Assembly: GCF_003287875.1 (NCBI RefSeq) | Contig: NZ_QMKK01000027.1 | Span: 64,501-128,500, forward strand | DNA: 64,000 bases | Source of the DNA: Martinezella tropici | GTDB lineage: Bacteria > Pseudomonadota > Alphaproteobacteria > Rhizobiales > Rhizobiaceae | Direction: 5' to 3' | Part shown: positions 9,315 through 17,499 of the stretch, piece after piece | How the letters are laid out: each line of letters opens with the position of its first letter | How positions within the stretch are numbered: the stretch's first letter is position 1 | Position numbers and translations under genes: made by a program | The notes under the pieces: model-generated | Told to the model about the DNA's origin: nothing | Seen by the model: only the letters and a program-made list of their open reading frames with translations | The model's database searches: none

Positions 9315-10274
9315 ATGCCGGCCAAAAGCCCCGTTCTCGTCGACCTCAAATTCGACCCGGCGACCGTCGCCAAGTCGCTTGAGGCGGCCTTTGCCGACCG
9401 CGGCAGCATCAATCTCGCCGATCCCGCCAACAAGGACTTGGATCTCTCCCATGTCGATTATGCGCTCGTGTGGAAACCGGATGCCGATCTTTTCGAGCGT
9501 GCCCGCAATCTCAAGGTGATCTTCTCGGGCGGCGCCGGCGTCGATTCGATGATGTCCATTGCCGGCCTGCCCGATATTCCGATCGTCCGCTTCGTCGATC
9601 GCAGCCTGACGGTGCGCATGAGCGAATGGGTCGTGATGCAGTGCCTGATGCATCTGCGCGATGTGCAGGGGCATATGCGCAATCAGCGCCAGCATGTCTG
9701 GGCGCCGCAGCATGGCCCCGAGGCGGCGGATGTTACCACCGGCGTCATGGGACTCGGCGTTCTCGGTTGCGACGCCGCCGCGAAATTGAAAGTCATGGGC
9801 TTCAATGTCATCGGCTGGTCCCGCAGCAAGAAAGAGATCGACGGCATGGAAACCTTCGATGCCGGCGGGCTCGATACGTTTCTGGCGCGCACCGATATTC
9901 TCGTCGGCCTCCTGCCGCTGACACCGGAAACGACCGGGATTTACAACATCTCGCTTTTCTGCAGGCTGCACCGCAACGGCCCGCTCGGCAAGCCGGTCTT
10001 CATCAATGCCGGCCGTGGCAAGAGCCAGGTTGCGGCCGATATCGCCTCGGCTGTTCGCACCGGCATTCTCGGCGGCGCCTCGCTCGATGTTTTTGCCGTC
10101 GAACCGCTCTCGGCTGATGATCCGCTCTGGGACCTGGAAAATGTCATCATTACGCCGCATGATTCCGCCGTGTCTGACGAAAAGGCGTTGATGCGCCATG
10201 TCGAGGAGCAGATCGCCCGTTTTGAACGCGGCGAGCCGCTGCAGCATCTGGTGGATCGCGGCCGGGGTTACTAA
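9315..10274 (+). CDS. ghrA: Glyoxylate/hydroxypyruvate reductase A
   Basis: D-2-hydroxyacid dehydrogenase of 319 residues that reduces glyoxylate and hydroxypyruvate with NADPH. The dinucleotide fold reads GVMGLGVLG (about residue 142-150) followed by IGWSRSKK, where Ser/Arg after the second strand suits NADP. The family catalytic positions are seen in NAGRGKSQV (Arg), DVFAVEPLSADDPLW (Glu) and ITPHDSAVS (His). It begins 11 bases after yejF on the same strand. Assignment to GhrA rather than another family member rests on overall pattern. Confidence 0.88.
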   Translation: MPAKSPVLVDLKFDPATVAKSLEAAFADRGSINLADPANKDLDLSHVDYALVWKPDADLFERARNLKVIFSGGAGVDSMMSIAGLPDIPIVRFVDRSLTVRMSEWVVMQCLMHLRDVQGHMRNQRQHVWAPQHGPEAADVTTGVMGLGVLGCDAAAKLKVMGFNVIGWSRSKKEIDGMETFDAGGLDTFLARTDILVGLLPLTPETTGIYNISLFCRLHRNGPLGKPVFINAGRGKSQVAADIASAVRTGILGGASLDVFAVEPLSADDPLWDLENVIITPHDSAVSDEKALMRHVEEQIARFERGEPLQHLVDRGRGY

Positions 10275-10469
10275 ATCCGGTAGTATGCGGAAGTTGCGGC
10301 GCTTCGCTTTCGCGGGTTGAATGCGGCGCGTTTGCCTTGACATCAATTTTCTTTCAGTGACTGGACTTTCGCTCCACATTTTTTGATAACAAGGCGCGAC
10401 AACCGCATGCCCGCAGGATAGTTGGCTGCGAGCATGACGTCCGCAGGGCAGGAGACGGGCAGGAACGAC
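10275..10469. other. ghrA-pncB gap
   Basis: About 195 bases. A TTGACA at 10337-10342 could be a -35 element for pncB, but I see no good -10 at the right distance. AGGA precedes the pncB ATG. No other structure seen. Confidence 0.3.
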
Positions 10470-11774
10470 ATGACCAAGACGGATATCGCCACCCGTGTCT
10501 ATAACCACACCTGGAAGCTTGATCCGATCATCCGCAGCCTGATCGATACGGATTTCTATAAGCTCCTCATGCTGCAGATGATCTGGAAACTCTATCCGGA
10601 CGTCGACGCCACCTTCTCGCTCATCAACCGCACCAAAAGCGTTCGCCTTGCCGAGGTGATCGACGAAAAGGAATTGCGCGAGCAGCTCGATCACGCCCGC
10701 ACGCTCCGCCTCTCCAAGAAGGAGATGATCTGGCTCGCGGGTAATACCTTCTACGGCCGCGCGCAGATCTTCGAGCCGGAATTCCTCGCCTGGCTGTCGA
10801 ATTTCCAGCTGCCGGAATATGAGCTTTCGAAGCGCGACGGCCAGTATATTCTCGATTTCCACGGCTCGTGGAAGGAAACGACGATGTGGGAGATCCCCGC
10901 ACTCGCCATTATCAACGAGCTTCGTTCGCGCACGGCGCTGAAGGCACTCGGTCCCTTCACGCTCGATGTGCTCTACGCCCGCGCCAAGGCCAAGATGTGG
11001 GAGAAGGTGGAGCGTCTGAGGGAACTGCCGGGCCTGCGCATTTCCGATTTCGGCACCCGCCGCCGCCACAGCTTCCTCTGGCAGCGCTGGTGTGTCGAGG
11101 CACTGAAGGAAGGCGTGCCGCACGCTTTCACCGGCACGAGCAACGTGCTGCTCGCCATGGATTCCGATCTCGAAGCCGTCGGCACCAATGCGCATGAACT
11201 GCCGATGGTCGCCGCGGCACTTGCGAAAAACGACGAAGAACTCGGCAAGGCGCCCTATAAGGTGCTGCGCGACTGGAACCGCCTCTATGGCGGCAATCTG
11301 CTCGTCGTGCTGCCCGATGCCTTCGGAACGGCTTCCTTCCTGCGCAACGCGCCGGAATGGGTGGCCGACTGGACCGGCTTCCGCCCCGACAGCGCCCCGC
11401 CGATCGAAGGCGGCGAGAAGATCATCGACTGGTGGAAGAAGATGGGCCGCGATCCGCGCCAGAAGCTGCTGATCTTCTCTGACGGCCTCGATGTCGATGC
11501 CATTATCGACACCTACAAGCATTTCGACGGTCGCGTCCGCATGAGCTTCGGCTGGGGCACCAATCTGACCAATGATTTCGCCGGCTGCGCGCCCACCGAA
11601 CTCAAGGGGCTCAGCCCGATTTCGATCGTCTGCAAGGTGATCGAGGCAAATGGCCGCCCGGCCGTCAAGCTTTCGGACAATCCGCAAAAGGCAACCGGCG
11701 AGCCGGCAGAGGTCGAGCGCTATCTGAAATTCTTCGGCGCGGAAGATCGCATCGATCAGGACGTACTTGTCTGA
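10470..11774 (+). CDS. pncB: Nicotinate phosphoribosyltransferase
   Basis: Joins nicotinate and PRPP to nicotinate mononucleotide, an NAD salvage step in the cytoplasm. With the ATG at 10470 the protein has 434 residues, the usual proteobacterial PncB length. The frame is open further upstream, but AGGA lies just before this ATG and family similarity begins at [28 protein letters not shown]. Conserved blocks include [16 protein letters not shown] (about residue 195), the GTSNV loop and [11 protein letters not shown] near the C-terminus. Converges on the DUF1444 gene with a hairpin between them. Confidence 0.95.
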   Translation: MTKTDIATRVYNHTWKLDPIIRSLIDTDFYKLLMLQMIWKLYPDVDATFSLINRTKSVRLAEVIDEKELREQLDHARTLRLSKKEMIWLAGNTFYGRAQIFEPEFLAWLSNFQLPEYELSKRDGQYILDFHGSWKETTMWEIPALAIINELRSRTALKALGPFTLDVLYARAKAKMWEKVERLRELPGLRISDFGTRRRHSFLWQRWCVEALKEGVPHAFTGTSNVLLAMDSDLEAVGTNAHELPMVAAALAKNDEELGKAPYKVLRDWNRLYGGNLLVVLPDAFGTASFLRNAPEWVADWTGFRPDSAPPIEGGEKIIDWWKKMGRDPRQKLLIFSDGLDVDAIIDTYKHFDGRVRMSFGWGTNLTNDFAGCAPTELKGLSPISIVCKVIEANGRPAVKLSDNPQKATGEPAEVERYLKFFGAEDRIDQDVLV

Positions 11775-11787
11775 TGCTGCTATAGAC

Positions 11788-11805
11788 AAGCCCCGCATGG
11801 GGCTT
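11788..11805. terminator. Hairpin between converging pncB and DUF1444 gene
   Basis: Perfect stem AAGCCCC (11788-11794) / GGGGCTT (11799-11805) with loop GCAT, followed by TAATG. It sits between two converging genes and touches the DUF1444 stop codon, so it probably ends transcripts from both sides. The T-run is short. Confidence 0.55.
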
Positions 11806-12763
11806 AATGACGGATCGCCGCTTCCATCCGCGCGACGCGGCGAAATAGCGTCCAGCGACCGTTTTCCCAGCGATATTGATCCGGCGAAATGACGTAGGGC
11901 ACGTCGCTGAGATCGGCGCTGATCAGCTCCAGCAGCTGCAGGCCCTGGGTATCGTTTTCATGCGTGAAGAACACCTTGTCGCGCGACAGGAAGGCGGCGA
12001 TCGGCGCGGCGCCACCGGATTGCTCCTGCACCTGCGCCCAGAAATTCGGCAGGAAGGCGATGCTGGATTCGAACTGGCCGTCCACCTCGACATATTGGAA
12101 CCGGCTGCGTTTGGCGATCTGAACGCCGGTCTTGGCGAGGAATTTTTGCAGGTTGGCCTGCGCCGTCTCGGCAAGCTCCCGGGCGTCGATGCCCCAATCG
12201 TTCAGCGCGGTGGACATGACGTAGCTGACGGTCGTCTCGCCGTTGACGACGAAAAGCTTGATCAGGTTTTCCGCTTCGTCGAGATAGACGAATTGCGGCG
12301 GGCTGGGTTCATCCCTGACAGCCTGCATCATCTGCTGGCGGGCAACCTCGACGAAATCGCGCGTTTTCAGCACCGGCAGGACCTTGGAGAGCTCGCTATT
12401 GTCCTCCGTGGCTTCTGTCATGTTGAGATAGTTGAGCAGCGCTTGGGCGCGCGCCGGCCCTTTCTTTTCGCGCAATGCCAGCAGGGCATTGCTGAGGAAT
12501 TTCGTCATCCGATCGCCGGTGCGGCTATGCAGCGTCAGGCTTCCGGCGGCGGGATCGTAATCGACGCGGATCAGGTCGCCGAAGAATGGCAGGCGCTCCT
12601 GCAGATAGACCGCAAAGGTGGTCTCGTCCCGCAAGGCGTCATCCGGAATGTTCAGATCGAGCGTCTTGACGGCCGTCGTGGCTTCGGGTTCGGGCAGTCT
12701 CGGCGCGCCGCGCGTGTCGGACCGACTGTCCTTACCGAAGAGCCTTTTCAGGAAATTGAACAC
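11804..12763 (-). CDS. DUF1444 family protein
   Basis: A 319-residue soluble protein without signal peptide. It begins MFNFLKRLFGKDSRSD, a basic amphipathic start that could touch membranes. The central block FVYLDEAENLIKLFVVNGETTVSYVMSTALNDWGIDARELAETAQANL resembles the DUF1444 (B. subtilis YtpQ) pattern. Later come SSIAFLPNFW and FLSRDKVFFTHEN. Function is not known. The gene lies alone, divergent from the MscS channel across about 170 bases. The family call is from pattern memory. Confidence 0.68.
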   Translation of the reverse strand: MFNFLKRLFGKDSRSDTRGAPRLPEPEATTAVKTLDLNIPDDALRDETTFAVYLQERLPFFGDLIRVDYDPAAGSLTLHSRTGDRMTKFLSNALLALREKKGPARAQALLNYLNMTEATEDNSELSKVLPVLKTRDFVEVARQQMMQAVRDEPSPPQFVYLDEAENLIKLFVVNGETTVSYVMSTALNDWGIDARELAETAQANLQKFLAKTGVQIAKRSRFQYVEVDGQFESSIAFLPNFWAQVQEQSGGAAPIAAFLSRDKVFFTHENDTQGLQLLELISADLSDVPYVISPDQYRWENGRWTLFRRVARMEAAIRH

Positions 12764-12936
12764 GCGCGTCCCCGAATACCGACCGGCATGTGTCAGAACC
12801 TAGCGCGGCCACCGCTCCGGGGCAATGCCAGGCGGGCGATGGATTTGTCCCGTTAAGCGCCTGCTTGCCCGGACAAAAAACGCGTATAGTCTGCGGGAAC
12901 GGACCGGATGGTCCGATTGCAGGAAGGGCAGCGCAT

Positions 12937-15123
12937 ATGAGAAACTTCGGGGGTGGCAGGCTGTGGATCGGGACCCTGCTATTATGTCTTCTTGCTTTGG
13001 CCGCGCCTGTCACATCGCTTGCGCAGAATGCAGCCGCACCCCAGCCGGCGGCACCGCCGCCCGACAAGGTCCGTGAACTGATTCAGTTGATGAATGAGCC
13101 CGACGTCAAGCAATGGCTTGCCGCGCAGCTCAACAATCAGCCTCAGCCCAGCTCCATTCCAACCTCCACTGCCGGCGATCCGGAAGCGCCGGGAAGTGAC
13201 CAGATGTCGGTTTTGTCCGGTCTGCTTGGTCATACGCGCCGCCACCTGGAAGTCGTATCAGGCGCGGCGATGACGCTGCCCTCCGAAGTCATGACGGCAT
13301 CGGAAAAGCTCGAGGGCGAGGGCAAGGCGGTCGGTCTGCTGCGCATCACCATCCAGATCGTGATCCTTTTCTTCCTCGGGCTCGTGGCCGAGCTCGCGGC
13401 CGCGCGCTTCATCAATACCAAGCATATGCAGCGCACCGAACGGGCAGCCGGCGTCGAGACCGAGCTGCAGGCGGCACGATTCCAGTTCCTGGGCGGCGTC
13501 GTGCCCGCCATCATTCACGGTCTGGTGACGCTCGTTCCGCTTCTCGCTTTCGACTGGCCGCCGGCCATCGAAAATTTCGCCATTGCCTGCGTCATCGCGA
13601 TCGTGTCCATCCGATTGGCGATTTCCATCGGCAGGCTTTTGACGGAACTGATCTCCATGCGCCGGACGGATGACGTTCTGGACGAGGATGGTGGTGCTGC
13701 CCGCATTGCGGAACGGCGGCTTGTCGCAAAATACTGGTATCGGCGATGCACGCTGTTCACTATCTATTTTGCTTGCGGGTGGGCCGTCATACAGGCTGTC
13801 GCGTCGCTCGGCTTTTCCGCCGGCGCGCGAGACCTGATCGGCTACGCGCTCGGCATTGGCCTGTTTGTGATCGCCGTGGAAGCTGTGTGGTCGAGGCCCG
13901 CCGTGCCGGGAAAGCGTGGAAGGCGGGCAGTCTCCTGGCTGCTGATGATCTACTTCGCAGCGCTTTGGGGCCTGTGGGTGGCGGGCTTCAACGGCCTGCT
14001 TTGGGTGGGCATCTATGCGATATTGCTGCCGCGTGTCCTGTCGGTGTCCACCCGCGCGGTCGAGGCGCTGCATGAGGCGGCCGAGGGGATCTTCGGTGCC
14101 GGAAAATTGGCGACCGTCCTTCTCGATCGCGGCGTCCGCGCGCTGATCATTACATTCGCAGCCCTCTGGCTCGGCCGGATGCTGGGGGTCGAAGCGCACG
14201 CGATGATGAGCGGCAGTGAATCGAATATTGGCCGTATCGCGCGCGGCATTCTCGGCGGCATCGTCATCCTTCTGGTCGCCGATCTCGTCTGGCAGCTGGC
14301 GAAAACCTATATCGACGCCAAGCTGATGCAATCCTTGCCAGCCGTCAGCGATTCCGAGGAGATGAGAGCGAGCCGCGCCCGGCTGCAGACGCTGCTGCCG
14401 ATCTTCCGCAATATCCTGGCCGTCATCATCGGCATCATCGCCGTGATGATGGTGCTGTCCGGCCTCGGCGTTCAGATCGGGCCCTTGATCGCCGGTGCCG
14501 GCGTTGTCGGCGTCGCCGTCGGCTTCGGTGCGCAGACGATCGTCAAGGATGTCATCAGCGGCATCTTCTATCTCTGGGACGATGCGTTCCGCATCGGCGA
14601 ATATATCGAAAGCGGCAGCCATAAAGGCGTGGTGGAATCCTTCAGCCTGCGCTCAGTGAAGCTGCGACACCAGCGCGGCCCGCTGGCGACGATACCCTTC
14701 GGCTCCCTCGGCGCAGTCAACAACATGAACCGCGACTGGGCGATCGACAAGATCATCGTCAAGGTCACCTACGATACTGACCTCGTGAAGCTGAAGCGCA
14801 TCGTCAAGGATATCGGCCAGCGCCTGCTTGAAGACGAGGAGCTGAAACCGAGCATCATCCAGACGCTGAAGATGAAGGGTGTCGAGCAGTTCGGCGATTT
14901 TGCGATCGAGATCAGGCTGGCAATCACCGCCAAGCCCGACGAGCTCTCTGTCATCCGCCGCAGTGCGCTGGCCTTGATCAAGCAGTCCTTCGACGAGAAC
15001 GGCATCCAGTTCGCCTTCCCCACCGTACAGGTGGCGAGTGACAAGGATGCCGCTGCCGCCGCTGCCCGGCAGCTCATCGAGATGCGGGCTGCAAACGTGG
15101 ATGGCGCACAGCAGGCGAGCTAG
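12937..15123 (+). CDS. Large MscS-family mechanosensitive channel
   Basis: Inner-membrane channel of 728 residues that opens under membrane tension to release osmolytes. The ATG at 12937 has AGGAAGG at 12921-12927 and is followed by a signal-like segment (RLWIGTLLLCLLALAAPVTSLAQNAAA), so the longer open frame is rejected. A periplasmic domain is followed by about ten hydrophobic helices. The pore-lining and beta-domain signature VVGVAVGFGAQTIVKDVISGIFYLWDDAFRIGEYIE marks the MscS core near residues 525-565. It is much longer than E. coli MscS (286 residues), in the YnaI/YbdG/YbiO size class. Confidence 0.9.
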   Translation: MRNFGGGRLWIGTLLLCLLALAAPVTSLAQNAAAPQPAAPPPDKVRELIQLMNEPDVKQWLAAQLNNQPQPSSIPTSTAGDPEAPGSDQMSVLSGLLGHTRRHLEVVSGAAMTLPSEVMTASEKLEGEGKAVGLLRITIQIVILFFLGLVAELAAARFINTKHMQRTERAAGVETELQAARFQFLGGVVPAIIHGLVTLVPLLAFDWPPAIENFAIACVIAIVSIRLAISIGRLLTELISMRRTDDVLDEDGGAARIAERRLVAKYWYRRCTLFTIYFACGWAVIQAVASLGFSAGARDLIGYALGIGLFVIAVEAVWSRPAVPGKRGRRAVSWLLMIYFAALWGLWVAGFNGLLWVGIYAILLPRVLSVSTRAVEALHEAAEGIFGAGKLATVLLDRGVRALIITFAALWLGRMLGVEAHAMMSGSESNIGRIARGILGGIVILLVADLVWQLAKTYIDAKLMQSLPAVSDSEEMRASRARLQTLLPIFRNILAVIIGIIAVMMVLSGLGVQIGPLIAGAGVVGVAVGFGAQTIVKDVISGIFYLWDDAFRIGEYIESGSHKGVVESFSLRSVKLRHQRGPLATIPFGSLGAVNNMNRDWAIDKIIVKVTYDTDLVKLKRIVKDIGQRLLEDEELKPSIIQTLKMKGVEQFGDFAIEIRLAITAKPDELSVIRRSALALIKQSFDENGIQFAFPTVQVASDKDAAAAAARQLIEMRAANVDGAQQAS

Positions 15124-15197
15124 AGCAATTCCAGCAAAAGTGCGAAGCGGTTTTGCGTCCGGAGTTGCGTGAAAACAAAGAGATAGAGCGGCTAAGA
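15122..15197. repeat. Rhizobial intergenic palindromic repeat, AAAAGTG/GCGGTTTT type
   Basis: Begins inside the mscS stop codon. Nested stems CAATTCC (15126-15132)/GGAGTTG (15161-15167, one G:U) and GCAAAA (15134-15139)/TTTTGC (15151-15156) enclose GTGCGAAGCGG. The following AAAACAAAGAGATAGAGCG belongs to the same element as I know it from other rhizobia. A second element with the same AAAAGTG..GCGGTTTT core lies at 58280-58325. It may also serve as terminator for mscS. Confidence 0.65.
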
Positions 15198-15231
15198 GAC
15201 TCCGTGAAAAGCTAAATCGCTGTAGATCCGA

Positions 15232-16290
15232 TCATGATTTCGGAGCCGCTGTACTGCCGCGCACGATCAGCGTGACGCCGATCATCTCGCGCTCAGCCGG
15301 TACGGCATCGTGGAGGACGGCCTGCACCGCGCGTTCCGCGATTTCGGCAAAGGGCTGGGCCATCGTCGTCAGTCCCGGCTCCACCATGCCGCCTTCCGGC
15401 ACGCCATCGAAGCCTATGACGGAGACGTCTTGCGGCACTGAGAGGCCTCGCGCCCGCAGCCAGTTGATCGCCAGAAGCGCGATGTTGTCGGACATGGCAA
15501 GGATCGCCGTCGGCGGCTCGGGTGCAGAAAACAGGTAGTCGAGCCCGGCTTCGACACTCGGCTTGTCGTTGAGCGTCTCATAGATCGGCACGTCCTCGCG
15601 CCGAATGCCGAACGCTTCAAGGGCCTGCCAATAACCGAACGCGCGATTGCGCGAGGTGGAATAGATCGCCCGTTCGATCTCGGCGATGCCGACCGGCCCG
15701 ATATGGTCGTCCGAGAGTTCTGTCGCGAGCACGCCGAAACGCCTGTGGCCGAGTTCCGCCAGATGCCGGGCCGCAACGGCCGCACCTCCGACATTATCGA
15801 CGCTGATCGAGGGGATGGCGGGATCCTCGTCATTCAAAGCGAGAGCGATGAAGGGCAATTGCCGCTCGCGCGTCAACTGCACCAGTTTCTCGCCGCCCTC
15901 CACGCAGAGCAGGATGAAGCCGTCCACCAATGCGCTCTTGATGTTCCAGTCTACCGTCTGCCGGTCCTTGGCCGAAACCAGCGCGAGGCCCGTGCCGCTG
16001 GCATCGCAGACCCTGGAAACGGCGGCCAGCAGAGCCCTGGCCCACGGATCGTTGAAGAAATAGGCAATCGGCTCGACCGCGGCGACGCCGATGGCATTGA
16101 CCTTTCCCGCCCGCAGCAGACGGCCCGTCAGGCTCGGCCCGGCATAGCCGAGCCGCTTGGCTGTCTCGAGCACATGCTCGCGCACCTCTTCACGCACCAC
16201 TTCGGGTCGGCTGAAAACATTGGAGGCGGTTCCTTGTGAAACGCCGGCCGCCTTGGCGACATCCGCGAGCCTGATGGTGCCCTTGGCCAA
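15232..16290 (-). CDS. LacI family transcriptional regulator
   Basis: A repressor of about 352 residues. The N-terminal helix-turn-helix TIRLADVAKAAGVSQGTASNVFSRP (residues about 5-29) is followed by a periplasmic-binding-like sugar sensor domain (ILAMSDNIALLAINWLRARGLSVPQDVSVIGFDGVPEG near residues 265-305). The start is the TTG at 16290, chosen because AAGGAGGA lies six bases upstream; an ATG 36 bases earlier has no such site. Three copies of a TTGAAYCGATTCAA-like operator lie upstream between this gene and the divergent small gene, so both are its likely targets. Confidence 0.9.
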   Translation of the reverse strand: MAKGTIRLADVAKAAGVSQGTASNVFSRPEVVREEVREHVLETAKRLGYAGPSLTGRLLRAGKVNAIGVAAVEPIAYFFNDPWARALLAAVSRVCDASGTGLALVSAKDRQTVDWNIKSALVDGFILLCVEGGEKLVQLTRERQLPFIALALNDEDPAIPSISVDNVGGAAVAARHLAELGHRRFGVLATELSDDHIGPVGIAEIERAIYSTSRNRAFGYWQALEAFGIRREDVPIYETLNDKPSVEAGLDYLFSAPEPPTAILAMSDNIALLAINWLRARGLSVPQDVSVIGFDGVPEGGMVEPGLTTMAQPFAEIAERAVQAVLHDAVPAEREMIGVTLIVRGSTAAPKS

Positions 16291-16331
16291 TGAAATCCTC
16301 CTTGTGTTTCTGGCGGATACTAGCAATGAAG

Positions 16332-16345
16332 TTGTATCGGTTCAA
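16332..16345. promoter_or_regulatory. LacI-type operator, degenerate copy (TTGTATCGGTTCAA)
   Basis: Matches 12 of 14 positions of the perfect palindrome TTGAATCGATTCAA found 81 bp away. It lies just upstream of the -35 element of the divergent promoter and about 40 bases before the lacI start, where it could mediate autorepression. Confidence 0.65.
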
Positions 16346-16351
16346 TTCTTC

Positions 16352-16379
16352 TTGACAGCAGAGTTTTGAAGCGTACGAT
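16352..16379 (+). promoter_or_regulatory. Sigma-70 type promoter for the small gene
   Basis: TTGACA at 16352-16357 and TACGAT at 16374-16379, spacer 16. The -35 is a perfect match and the -10 matches four of six. Operators lie upstream, over the expected start of transcription and in the leader. Confidence 0.6.
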
Positions 16380-16392
16380 TGAACCGATTCAA
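16379..16392. promoter_or_regulatory. LacI-type operator (TTGAACCGATTCAA)
   Basis: Near-perfect palindrome, one base from the perfect copy at 16413. It covers the predicted transcription start of the plus-strand promoter, the classic position for repression. Confidence 0.75.
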
Positions 16393-16412
16393 GAACGCAC
16401 TGTATGTTCAAA

Positions 16413-16426
16413 TTGAATCGATTCAA
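16413..16426. promoter_or_regulatory. LacI-type operator, perfect palindrome (TTGAATCGATTCAA)
   Basis: A perfect 14-bp palindrome 34 bp from the previous site and about 17 bases before the ATG of the small gene. Central CG with A/T-rich flanks is the LacI/GalR operator architecture. Confidence 0.78.
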
Positions 16427-16442
16427 AATGAAAGGCAAGCCA

Positions 16443-16730
16443 ATGCTGACCAATTATCTCTTCAAGGATCTTTATGATGAGCGGTGGGGTGATCCCCGCA
16501 ATCCGAATGCCGTCGACCCCCCTTTAGAACATAAGGGTGAGGCTGATAAGCAGAGCGTGCTGAGCCGGCTGGCGCGGTTTCTCCGCCGCCGGAAACGGCC
16601 GTCTGCATGGTCCTTCACCATTCCGAGCGAGACATCAGACGCGGAGAGCGATGCCGAGATCCGGCATCGCCCCTGTGATGAAGACCCGAAATTCCTTGCG
16701 ATCGCCAAGGCCCTGTCGCGGAATTGCTAG
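16443..16730 (+). CDS. Small protein of unknown function under LacI-type control
   Basis: A 95-residue reading frame starting MLTNYLFKDLYDERWGDPRNPN, with AAAGG a few bases upstream. I do not recognise a family. The first half is acidic-aromatic, then comes a very basic stretch LARFLRRRKRP (residues about 39-49), then an acidic tail with HRPCDED. No signal peptide or membrane helix. It is the only gene behind a promoter with three operator copies, which argues that it is real. A 9-bp perfect hairpin lies inside its 3' part (16648-16670), which could instead mean the true frame is shorter or the RNA itself has a role. Confidence 0.5.
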   Translation: MLTNYLFKDLYDERWGDPRNPNAVDPPLEHKGEADKQSVLSRLARFLRRRKRPSAWSFTIPSETSDAESDAEIRHRPCDEDPKFLAIAKALSRNC

Positions 16731-16770
16731 TGCAATGCCGGCCGATACTCGATCACCCTTTCGATGGGCC

Positions 16771-17499
16771 TCAAAAGTTTTCCTTGTAGGGACGCAGATC
16801 GAGCTCCTGCGTCCAGGCCGAAGGATGCTGGCGATGAATGTGCCAGTAGCTCTCGGCAATGGCGTCGATATTCAGCAGCCCATCGGCATCCACATCCGGC
16901 CGGCGCGAGCGCAGCCGCTCGCCGTCTATGCCGCCATCGATGATGGTGTGAGCGACATGCAGGCCAAGTGGTCCGAATTCCCGCGCCATGCTCTGGCTGA
17001 TCATTCGAAGGCCCGCCTTGGCAGCGGCGAATTGCGCAAAGCCGGCCTTGCCGCGCAGGCTGGCGGAGGCGCCGGTGAAAATCACGGTGCCGCGGCCGAG
17101 CGGCGCCAGATGCCGCGCCGCCTCGCGGCCAACGAGGAAGCCGCCGAAACAGCAGATGCGCCAGAATTCCTCGAACTGAGCGGCTGTTAGATTACGAAAG
17201 CCGATCTGGCGGTTGATGCCGGCGTTGAAGACGACGAAGTCAGGCGCGGCAATATCGTCGCGAGCGGTAAAGGCATGATCGAACAGCCGGACGACGGCGG
17301 CTTCATCCGTCGCGTCCGTTTCGATCGCCTCGGCACTGCCGCCGGACGCCTGGATGGTAGCGGCCACCTCATCGATCTTCGCCGCCGTCCGGCCGGCGAT
17401 GACGACGTGATAGCCCTTGTCTGCGAGAAGCCGGCAGAGTGCCGCACCCAAACCCTGCTCGGCACCTACGCCGACAATAATTGCGCTTGGCGTGCTCAT
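16771..17499 (-). CDS. SDR-family protein without catalytic tyrosine
   Basis: A short-chain dehydrogenase/reductase fold protein of 242 residues. The cofactor loop IIVGVGAEQGLGAAL (residues 7-21) and FNAGINRQ are present, as is the Ser region GASASLRG (143-150). The active-site pattern YxxxK reads FAAAK (Phe 157, Lys 161), so the catalytic Tyr is missing. A related subgroup with the same change exists as far as I recall. It overlaps the upstream ene-reductase gene by four bases, so the two are translationally coupled and probably work on the same substrate. Confidence 0.82.
   Translation of the reverse strand: MSTPSAIIVGVGAEQGLGAALCRLLADKGYHVVIAGRTAAKIDEVAATIQASGGSAEAIETDATDEAAVVRLFDHAFTARDDIAAPDFVVFNAGINRQIGFRNLTAAQFEEFWRICCFGGFLVGREAARHLAPLGRGTVIFTGASASLRGKAGFAQFAAAKAGLRMISQSMAREFGPLGLHVAHTIIDGGIDGERLRSRRPDVDADGLLNIDAIAESYWHIHRQHPSAWTQELDLRPYKENF

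Noticed and set aside
9234..11798. A very long (854-codon) minus-strand frame
   Set aside because: It lies antisense to yejF, ghrA and pncB, all with clear family motifs; long antisense frames are expected in GC-rich genes.
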